This document shows positions 52,664-61,308 of a stretch of DNA of 64,000 nt, piece by piece. The position numbers were made by a program, and so were the translations under genes. The DNA comes from Anoplolepis gracilipes (taxonomy: Eukaryota; Arthropoda; Insecta; Hymenoptera; Formicidae): positions 2,072,501-2,136,500 of the forward strand of contig NW_027328669.1 of the NCBI RefSeq assembly GCF_047496725.1, written 5' to 3'. Positions within the stretch are counted from its first letter, which is position 1. Each line of letters opens with the position of its first letter. The notes under the pieces are model-generated. The model saw only the letters and a list, made by a program, of their open reading frames with translations, made no database searches and had not been told where the DNA came from.

Positions 52664-54798
52664 AAATGGAATCTGATATTAACACAAAAAAATTAATTAA
52701 AATCGGAATAGAGGAATCGGCTGTCGATATTTCGACAACTGCGGATAACATAGGAAGTATTATACACACAGAAGGATTGAACACTCCGTTAACTCATGTG
52801 GTCACGGACCAACTTGTTTGCAATACGATCGATAGTTTTCCGCCGCCAATGGACGACGAGTTTATTACGAGGTCAGCTATCCCGGAAGATACAGTGGAAC
52901 TGTCTCCCTGTCCATCTCCAACCTAGGGTGATGCTAGGAAAAACCTACAAGAGGAGTATGATAGCGACATGGAAACGGAAAACATCAGACCGAAGAGGAA
53001 GGTGCGATTGTTCACGGATGAGGAGACGGACGAGGAAGAAGTAGGGCTAAGTGTTCAAAGGAAAAAGCGAACGCCAAGAGGAAGCTTTATTGACCTCACT
53101 TGCGATTCCCTCAGCACTGCGAATAATAAGAAAGGAAAAAAGACAATTGTGGAACAGATGAGGAAGACTCCCAATGATCTCGACGCCTTGAGGGATCTGT
53201 CGTCCTCTCGATTAAGAGTAAATGCCATTGGCTGGGTGGATGATATAGACATCATTAGAAAAGGGAGCAAAAATCTTAAAGGGCCCTTAAGTGGCATGAT
53301 CAGCGAAAGACTAGTATCTATAGGTGAGGCGGTAAAGATACTCGCAGAGAGAGACGAGGACAAGGGAGATCCAGTAACCTTGAGAAAGAGAAACCTTGAG
53401 CTGGCGGCGGAGGTTGCTGGCTATAAAAGAGAGGTTGTCCGGCTGAGAAGTGACATGGAGAAAATGCAACAGGTTATCGAGAGTCTCCAGGCCACGATTG
53501 TTAAAGAACAGACCCAAAAAAGGACCTTCACGACTGAACAGGTGAATAGAGGGACTTCACCGATGAGGGACCTTGAAATGAGATTGGAGAAAGCGAGGAA
53601 TTCCGAATATGCGACGGAGTTTCCCCCCCTGTGCTCTTCGGCTAATAATAAAGTCAGATTCTCGGATTCTAATTGTCTGGAATCAACGGTAGATAAAATA
53701 GATAATTACAGAATATTAGATCCCCTGGCGGGTGGGAGTGATATTTATATTAAGCCCCCCAAGCCTCAGAGGATACGGAAAACTAAAGCTCTCCCAAGAA
53801 TAATAAGCCATATTCAGGTTGCTCCTCCTAATACGACGGAACTGAGAGCCAAACGAGTCAACAGTGAGGACACTGCCGATATGAGCGCGAGCGAATCGTC
53901 AGGATGGGTTTCGCCCAAAACAAAACGTAGGAGGAAACAACCCAGAAGGAAACGAGGTAATCAGATGGATCCACCTGTCACCCAAGAAAGGTCCGAACTA
54001 ATAGAGGGATCAGCGAGGATTTTGCAACCTAGATCTAGGCGCAGGGCCCCCACGACCTCAGCGGTCGTCATTAGGGGAAGGACCGAGGGCTTCTCATACG
54101 CAGACGCCATTAGGACAGCCAAGCAGAAGATATCCTTGCAGGAACTGGGGATCGAAAAATCTAGGATTCGTACATCCGCCAATGGGGGGTGGATAATTGA
54201 AATAGCCGGTCCTGACAATAGGAAAAAGGCTGAAAACCTCCAAACTAGGTTAACCGAGGTAATTGGAGAGGCGGCTACTATCACCCGACCGGTTGTCCAA
54301 GGCGAGTTTAGGTTGATAGGATTCGATGGCTCGGTCAGGAGAGAGGATATTCTCAGCGAACTCTCAAGGCTCGGTAATTGTAATAACGATGAGCTAAAAA
54401 TGGGAGAAATCCGGCCTATGAGGATAGGCCTATTTATGACCTGGGTACGATGCCCACTAGCTGTGGCGATTAGAATTTCCAAGATTCCGAAAATTAGGAT
54501 AGGATGGACAGTCGCGCGTATTGAGTTGCTTAAAGCAAAACCCACTCAATGCTACAGATGCTGGGATTTCGGGCACGTTAGAGGTAGGTGCAAGTCCTTG
54601 GTTGATAGGTCGGGGAATTGTTTTAGGTGTGGTGAACAGGGACACCAAGTCTCCAGTTGTCCCAATCCTACCGATTGTCTACCTTGTAGACTATTGGGTC
54701 TAGATTCTAGGCATCGAATGGGTGGTTACCCATGCGGAGCTAGTAGGAAGGTTGAAGAAAGACAGCTCTCGACAAGCACAAATTCCGGTGCGATATGA
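52664..54798 (+). pseudogene. ORF1 of M (Gag-like, three zinc knuckles, one TAG)
   Basis: From ATG 52664 (ESDINTKKLIKIGIEES) the frame is open to TAG at 52924-52926 (context ACC TAG GGT) and then, in the same frame, to TGA at 54796-54798. An alternative start after the stop is ATG 52969, giving 609 residues. Parts: acidic and Lys-rich N-terminus; coiled coil (LRKRNLELAAEVAGYKREVV..QQVIESLQATIVKE); basic PKTKRRRKQPRRKRGN; conserved GFSYADAIRTAKQKISL and RLIGFDGSVRREDIL; then CYRCWDFGHVRGRC, CFRCGEQGHQVSSC and CLPCRLLGLDSRH..C. Binds element RNA by family. The TAG is either a mutation or a leaky stop. Confidence 0.85.
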
Positions 54799-57700
54799 AA
54801 ATCATTCAATGCAACCTGAACAATAGCAGGGGAGCCTTTGATCTTTTAAGGCAACAGGTCGTCGAAATGGGCATCACTTTGTGCGTGATCTCCGAACCGG
54901 CACGAATCCCAACAATCGCGAACTGGTATGAAAGCCTAGATGGACACTCTGCAGTGTTTTATTGCCCTGGAGACTCACGTGCCCTCTGTAGACTGATCTG
55001 TCGTAAGAGGAACTATCTGGCGGTGTCCATAGGCGATATATCGGTGATTTCGGCCTACATCTCGCCAAATATTGATCGACGGGAATTCTCGAAGATAATA
55101 GAGGAAATCGGCAACGAGATACGACACCTTGGAAATAATACTCTAATCTGCGGGGACTTTAACTCTAAATCGGCTCTATGGGGCGCCCGGTCCACGGATT
55201 ATCGCGGTAGGCTATTGGAAGATATGGCGGCCGAATTTGATCTTAGGATAGCTAACAGAGGTAAGGAGCCCACTTGCGTCCGTCCACAGGGGAATTCTAT
55301 AGTGGATCTCACCTGGGCTACCCCGGGACTGCTTAAGCGAATAACCGATTGGAGGGTCAGGTCGGAAGTAGAGTCACTATCGGATCACCAGTACATTACC
55401 TTCAGAGTAGATCAGGTTCCTGTATCTTGCGGAAGTTCTGTTATCACCAAGACTTACCCCAGATGGAAGTGGGAGAGGATGGATACCGACAAATTTCAGG
55501 CGACTCTTACCTGGTATAGTGTGGATGTCGAGGAAGCAGGACCCGAAGAAAAAGCAGAACGGCTTGCGCGGGCACTGCGCGACGCCTGCGATTCAAGTAC
55601 TCCAAGAAGCACCACTCGACGAGGGAAAGATGTGGTATACTGGTGGAATGACCAAATTGACGAACAAAGACGCAAGACGATCAAGGCCAGGAGGACGTGG
55701 CAACGCCACCTACGGAAAAAGACTCGAGACAACAATTACGAACGAATCCGGTGTCGACTACAACTCTCCTACTGTAGAGAAAAACGAGATTTTAGAAAAG
55801 CGATCGCTAGGGCTAAGAGCAAATCGTGGCAAGAGCTCATCGATACCATTAATCGAGATCCATGGGGCATACCATATAAGCTGGTATTAAATAGATTGAG
55901 ACGAGCCGGCCCAACTATTTCTGAGACCCTTGAGCACGGTAAAGCAGTCGGCTTGGTGAAAGAGCTATTTCCCCACGCTGCCAACACGGTTGCATCCTTG
56001 AACACTCGACGAAGAGAGAATCATTCATCTGATCGGTACTACGAGGTTACACTCCAGGAGATAAAAGAGGTCTTGAGGGGGAAGAAGGTGGGCAATTCAG
56101 CTCCCGGTCCGGATGGAATCCCTGCCAAAATAATTAAGAAATGCCCAGACGAGTTCTTGGACTGCATCCGCTCAACCTTCTCCCAGTGCTTAAGACATGG
56201 AGTCTTTCCCAGAATTTGGAAGAGGGCCAAACTGATTCTGATATCCAAAGGGGACGATCCTTCTGGGAGAGATCTTAAAGTTCGTCCTATCTGCCTGTTG
56301 GACGACATGGGCAAGTCCCTGGAACGCCTCATCATCGAGCGCATGAGGAAGGAGGAGATAAATAACGGCTTCACGGCATTGGCAAAACACCAATACGGCT
56401 TTAGGCGGGGAAGATCTACCATCGACGCCCTTCAACTGGTTAAGTCCACGGTAGAGTCGGCAATTGAGAGGAAAGACTACGCGATCGCCATCAGCCTCGA
56501 TATAAAAAACGCGTTTAACACCATTCCTTGGCAGGTGATCGAAAGGGCCTTCGTTAAAAAGAGATATTCGAAATATATACAGCGCGTTAACCGGGTATCT
56601 ATCCGAGAAATCCGTGGGGTTTCCAACCGAGAGGGGAATCGAGGTGGTTCCGATGACCGCAGGAGTTCCGCAGGGTTCGGTCCTCGGGCCACTTCTCTGG
56701 AATATAGGTTTTGATTATGTCCTTGGCCCTAGTAGAGAGGAAGGTCGCCTGGTGATTTGCTTCGCGGATGATACCCTGGTACTGGTGGAGGCTAGTTCCC
56801 TGGTGGAAACCATAGATAGAGCCAACCACCAGCTGGAAATTACGGTGGGTAGAATAAGATCATTAGGACTAACAGTAGCAACCCACAAAACAGAGGCAGT
56901 CTTATTTTGGCCGCGAGGGGAGAAACCGGAGCGATTACCCTCGGTTAGAATAGATGGTGAGACCATCCCGATCAAGGGGCATATGAGATATCTGGGAGTA
57001 ATGATAGATTCTAAGCTAAACTTCCATCCCCACTTTGAATACGTGGAGCAGAAATTGTCGAAAATGTCGCGCGCACTTGGAAGATTGATGCCCAATCTTA
57101 GGGGACCCAGTGAGAACAAGAGGAGGTTGTACGCAAGAGTGCTGGCGTCGGTCTGCATGTACGGTGCTCCGGTCTGGTGTAAAGCACTTAGCAAGACAAA
57201 AGAGCATCAGAGAGCCCTTAATCAGGCATGGAAACGGATTGCATTCCGGGTCATTTCAGCATACAGGACGGTCTCCCTAGACGCTGCCCTTCTCCTTGCC
57301 AGGATTCCGCCGTTAGTTCTCCTGGCGGAAATGAGGAGTAGAACTTACGTGAGGACTGTGGAGCTGCGTAGAGGGAGGCAACAACCGACAAAGCGACAGA
57401 TCAGGATTATCAGAGAGGAAGAAACTGCATCGTTAAGAGAAGAGTGGATGAACAGCCTATTCCAGAGAGGAAACTGGGGGCGAGTTACCCTAGAGGCCAT
57501 TGTTCCAGAGTTTGAGCTGTGGTTGAATAGGGGTCATGGTCGAACCTCCTTCCACTTGACGCAGCTTCTCACCGGGCACGGATGTTTTTCAGCCTATCTA
57601 CACAAAATTGGCAAAATAGGGAATCCCAGATGTGCCAGTTGCCGATCTTCCGCATTTGATACCGCGGATCACACGTGGCGGACTTGTACAAGATGGGAGG

Positions 57701-57915
57701 TGAACAGACGGGAGCTGACAAACGTTATTGGCTCGGATCTCTCTCTACCGGGAATCGTTTCAGCGATGCTGAAAGGTGACAAGTGTTGGCTTCGTCATTC
57801 GCGAGAGATTGTGATGCAAGTAAAGGAGGAAGAGGAGAGGATCCGCGAGAGAATACAACTCAACACTGGGACTAAAGACGCTACCCTCGTTGCTTCTGAC
57901 GAGGAGTTAATATAG
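54795..57915 (+). pseudogene. ORF2 of M (endonuclease-RT), one frameshift
   Basis: ATG 54795 overlaps the ORF1 stop. APE endonuclease: IIQCNLNNSRGAFDLL, ISEPARIP, LICGDFNSKSALWG, SIVDLTWATPG, SLSDHQYITF. Linker: VVYWWNDQIDEQRRK. RT: NSAPGPDGIPAKII, FPRIWKRAKLILI, RPICLLDDMGKSLERLI, QYGFRRGRSTIDAL, motif A ISLDIKNAFNTIPW. At about 56585 a one-base indel moves the frame; it continues as GYLSEKSVGF, motif B AGVPQGSVLGPLLWN and motif C CFADDTLVL (FADD, not YADD), thumb YLGVMIDSKLNF, GAPVWCKAL, and finger GHGCFSAYLHKIGK..CASC..ADHTWRTC. About 1040 codons in total, usual for R1 clade. All catalytic motifs are present. Confidence 0.9.
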
Positions 57916-58714
57916 AGACTATAGAACTCACCAAACTATAGGAATAAGACAGGCTAGATTAAGCTCTCTTAATAGGCAGTAATAGTTAGTTTAGTTTAAT
58001 TTAGTTTAGTCTAGAGGCTATCGACTAGGTTTAATTAGTAAAACTTAAGTTTCTTCATGCGGAAAAATCACCTCTGTCTGAGAGACTGGCCAATCAAGCC
58101 AACTATAGATCTGGTGATAGCTTGAAGGTTGTTGCAGGTGACTTAGCAGCAGGTGAGCACAGTACGCACCGGCGGAGGACCACTACCGCCGGTAATCTGA
58201 TCTATCAATAGGCCACGAAGCGAGCCGGGACGGGGTTGGTTGTTTACAACCAGACATACTCCGCGTTTTTACAGAGAAGATCCAGGGAACTCTCCGGGGA
58301 AACCTGATTCTCCCGCGGGTCAATAACAACGATGGACCGGTAAAGGAGGACCTCCAAGTCATCCCAGGTCCCCACTCAGTCACCCCTGGTCCCCAAAAAG
58401 ACGGGCCTTCCCGGTCCAGGATACAGGAATGGACGGCTGACGACTCACACAATCAAGAAGGATGCTGGTCAAGCGCAACATCCGTCCAAGTTGCGGAAGA
58501 ATGTTCGCGCGTACCCGTGGCCCGGACACTAGGAGAGACAGCAGGATTTACCTGCGTGGGCGGGTCTAGAACCTGCCCACCGGGGGGAGGTTTTAGTCGG
58601 TAGGACTAGCCGGGCGTTTTGCGCCGACAGGCTAGGTGAGTCCGACACTACCCTTTGGGGTGTGCTTAAATGCATTTCCTCCTTCCACCGCTGGTAAAAA
58701 AAAAAAAAAAAAAA
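57916..58714 (+). other. 3' UTR and tail of M
   Basis: AT-richer first 200 bp with TTTAGTTTAATTTAG repeats, then GC-rich with ACCGGCGG..CCGCCGGT (58169-58194) as a hairpin. It ends with the TTTTAGTCGGTAGGACTAGCC motif, TGTGCTTAAATGCA and poly(A). Confidence 0.7.
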
Positions 58715-58738
58715 GGTTAGGTTAGGTTAGGTTAGGTT
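58715..58738 (+). repeat. (TTAGG)n spacer between M and J
   Basis: GGTTAGGTTAGGTTAGGTTAGGTT directly after the poly(A) of M and before the J leader. Confidence 0.95.
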
Positions 58739-59884
58739 TTTCCCCGATCCTCCCTGATGATGCGCCACCTTGACGTGGTGGGGAGGCTCTGTCCTGAAGC
58801 CCCGGGAAACCGGAGGATAGCTAAGAGCGCATCTTTAGCCGGATTTCCTCTTGGACCCCGGCTCGGACAGGATGCATAGCACCGATATGCATACCTGGGT
58901 GTCGGACACGTACGAATCAGTTCCTGCTACAGACGCGACGGTCGCGGCGGAAATAATGGTGAACGCCACATAGTACGCCGGGGGCGAAAGCCCTTAAGCC
59001 GAAGCGTGGCTGGGCGGGGGTTGAGGAGTAACGAAAACACTACGCGAGGGCCTTAGCGCGCCCGCCTGAAGAGCGTCCTCCCTTCCGGAGGAGTCCTCTT
59101 CAGAAAAGCCGATCGGATAGAGAGGCAACCGATGCTGATCGGGCTCCCCGGGTGCCGATCCTGAAGTGAGGCTTACGCGTCGCAAATCCCAAAAAGACGG
59201 GAAGCGAGCGTTCGGGGCGCGGCTTCTTGAGGGGAGGCGGACCTTCGGGTGCCGACGAACCTCCCGGGACGGTCGCGCTTCCGGGCCATTTCTGTGTCGG
59301 GGGATCCGCCGGCTCTTCGGGGACTGCGGGTTTGGCCGGCATCGCTTTGGTCGTTGTAGGGTAGATCGCCACCCTACGATGCAGGGTTAGGGTAGGATCT
59401 CGACCTGTTGGCTTGACAGCAGGGCGAGGCATCAGGGGGTCGCTCACCCCTGATTCGGGTCTTAGTGGTGAGTGATGGAGGGATTTTCGGCTGGATTCGA
59501 GTCCCAAAGTCACCAAACACCGCAACAGGGGTCCTCTTTCCTCTGTATAGGAATCTCGAAAGACGGATCGGTTAACAAGACGCCCGATGTAGGTTGAAGG
59601 ACCGCAGTCCCGATGCTATACACGGTACGCACAGGGGTCCGCCTTCCCCCTCGTATAAAAACGCGGAGGCGGGGACACGGGTTAAGAAGCCCGATGTGGG
59701 TTGAAGGACATTACCGTCCCGATGCTACACACGGCTCGAACAGGGGTGCGCCTACCCCCTGTACAAAACACGGAGGCGCCCGGTGCAGGGTGTCTATCGG
59801 CATGCGATGGCACTCTGCCTCTAGATATAAAGTGGTTCTTCACCCTACAATGTGGCTGCGGGCAGAACCTTAGCAGTTGGTTCC
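58739..59884 (+). mobile_element. Element J: 5' leader of an R1-clade element
   Basis: Plus-strand leader beginning ten bases before its ribozyme. It is related to J' (8029-9622) and supplies the piece fused to G. Two tandem units of about 109 bp (59582 and 59691) contain CCCGATGT.GGTTGAAGGAC, CCCGATGCTA.ACACGG and ACGCGGAGGCG. No ORF. It is cut at about 59884 where the minus-strand 3' UTR of I begins. Confidence 0.65.
58749..58833 (+). ncRNA. HDV-like ribozyme, 5' end of J
   Basis: P1 CCTCCC (58749-58754) with GGGAGG (58781-58786); P2 GATGCGC (58759-58765) with GCGCATC (58827-58833), a covarying A-T pair relative to GTGCGC/GCGCAC; P3 CACC/GGTG around L3 TTGACGT; P4 CTGTCC (58789-58794) with GGATAG (58815-58820), capped by CCGG-GAAA-CCGG; J4/2 CTAAGA (58821-58826). 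About ten bases separate P1 from the TTAGG array, so here the junction is not flush. Confidence 0.85.
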
Positions 59885-59889
59885 ACGTG

Positions 59890-61288
59890 GAAACAATCCT
59901 TGAACTAGCGATGCAATACTTCAGGAGCTTCCCCTCGCCACACTACTTAACTGAAGTTCTTCCTGGGAGGGAGGAGAGAAAGGAACATATACTCCCCTCC
60001 TCTCCAAATCAAACTTTTACTCTGCGGCAAGAGGGCCACTATCTCCTTCCGTCGTGTCTTCTCTTCCTCCCGATGGGGGGTGGAGGGAGAGAGTCGAGAT
60101 TTAGAATCTCGACCCTCCTTTCATCTGAGAGGGGTTAAATAGGGTGGGCAAAAAAGAGGGGAAAGTAAGGGGGGAAAGGTCGAGCAGAACCAGTCTGCTC
60201 CCTCTTCCCACTTACTGTCATCTTGGCGGCGCTCCCATGAGTGTCGATGGGTGCGCCGTCGCCGGTGGCGACGATGACGGCGGCGGGTGCGGCGGAAGTC
60301 GCACCAGCCGGACCGTCACCGGACGCAAGAGGGGCCCGGGTGGTGGGGGAAATTGGGGTCTCCTGCCAGGAGCCCTTCCCCAGGAACCCGTCCCGGTCTA
60401 CGCTCCCTCTCGGCGCTTTCTTTCTGGGCCATGACCGCCTCGCAAAAGGCGGCCACGGCTCTCCAGTTGTCCTCGCTGCCGAGCATTTTGACGACAACGC
60501 TCGGCAGCGCCAAGTCGTCCCCGATAGTCCGGGTTAGGACATCGCACTCGTCCCTCCAGACTGGGCATGCCTGAAGGGTGTGTTACGCGGTGTCCTTCTC
60601 GTGGCCGCAATGATGGCAGGCCTCGCTTGCCTCCCGTCCGATGCGGTGCAGGTACTCTCCGAAACACCCATGTCCGGAGAGCACCTGTGTCATCCTAAAC
60701 GTACTGTTGCCCCACGCCCTGTCCAGCCACTCCTCCAGACAGGGCAGGACGGCCGATATATTCCTCTCCCCGGATGTTGGGGGGCGCTCGTGCAGCGACG
60801 CGATTCATCGCTGCTCAAGGAACTTTTTCTCCTGGAGCTTCCAAGTGCCCAGTATCCTGGCCGGGATCTTGGCGACTCCTCCCCTGCGTGCCGCGGATTT
60901 CCGGTCATACAGACGTCTGTATGAATCCGCGACCATATGCAGGGAGGAGAGTCCGGCCAGGATGGTGGCCGCCGCGTGCGACACCGTCCTGTAGCCTCGG
61001 ACAAGACGAATGGCCAACCTGCGCTGGACGCGACGCATCGCGTCCTGTATGCGTCTGGTGGCCATCGCCTCGCCCGCCCACACCAGTGCTGCATACATTA
61101 GTATGCTAAAGACGGTGTGCGCGTAGACGCGGCGCACCCGACCGTCTGGCCCACCAAGATTCGGCAGCAAGCGGCTAATTGCTGCCGCCGCCTTCTCCGC
61201 TCTTGGGACCAGGCGGTCAAAGTGACCCGCGAAGCTCCATCGGCCGTCGATGTGGAGCCCCAGGTATTTAATCTGGGACCCCACAACC
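59890..61288 (-). mobile_element. Element I: 5'-truncated, lacks its terminal tail
   Basis: Minus strand. The 5' junction TTAGGTT|TGGTTGTGGGG (61288) enters ORF2 in the thumb region. The 3' UTR (60240 to about 59890) is nearly the same as D but diverges after GCATCGCTAGTTC, losing the last 100 bp, the hairpin and poly(A). Confidence 0.75.
60240..61288 (-). pseudogene. ORF2 C-terminal part of element I
   Basis: Minus strand: VVGSQIKYLGLHIDGRWSF, RLLPNLGGPDGRVRRVYAHT, YAALVWAGEAMA, RGYRTVSHAAATILAG. After a shift: TGHGCFGEYLHRIGRE, CHHCGHEKDTA, an in-frame TAA, HTLQACPVW, then DDLALPSVVVKMLGSEDNW and AAFCEAVMAQKE. The C-x2-C...H-x4-C finger is complete apart from the stop. It ends shortly before the D-like 3' UTR. 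Confidence 0.8.
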
Positions 61289-61308
61289 AAACCTAACCTA
61301 ACCTAACC
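61289..61308 (-). repeat. (TTAGG)n spacer between H and I
   Basis: Plus strand AACCTAACCTAACCTAACC flanked by the T run of the H poly(A). Confidence 0.95.

Larger units (their letters stand above)
52490..58714 (+). mobile_element. Element M: best-preserved R1-clade retrotransposon
   Basis: Plus strand. ORF1 (52664-54798) and ORF2 (54795-57915) overlap at ATGA. The 3' UTR of about 780 bp has the GGTTTTAGTCGGTAG motif (58590), a TGC/GCA tail hairpin (58663-58673) and a 19-nt poly(A) (58696-58714) joined to GGTTAGG. Defects found: one in-frame TAG in ORF1 and one frameshift in ORF2. The 5' end is not located; GC content rises at about 52490 and no ribozyme could be drawn there. ORF1 similarity makes E its nearest relative here. 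Confidence 0.85.

Noticed and set aside
52490..52664. HDV-like ribozyme for the 5' end of M
   Set aside because: I tried to pair the GCTCGTGGCTGTGGCGAGC region; it forms a simple hairpin but no P2/P4/J4-2 arrangement like the other elements, so none was called.
53961..54545. 194-codon minus-strand open frame in M
   Set aside because: Antisense to the conserved part of M ORF1; no independent support.
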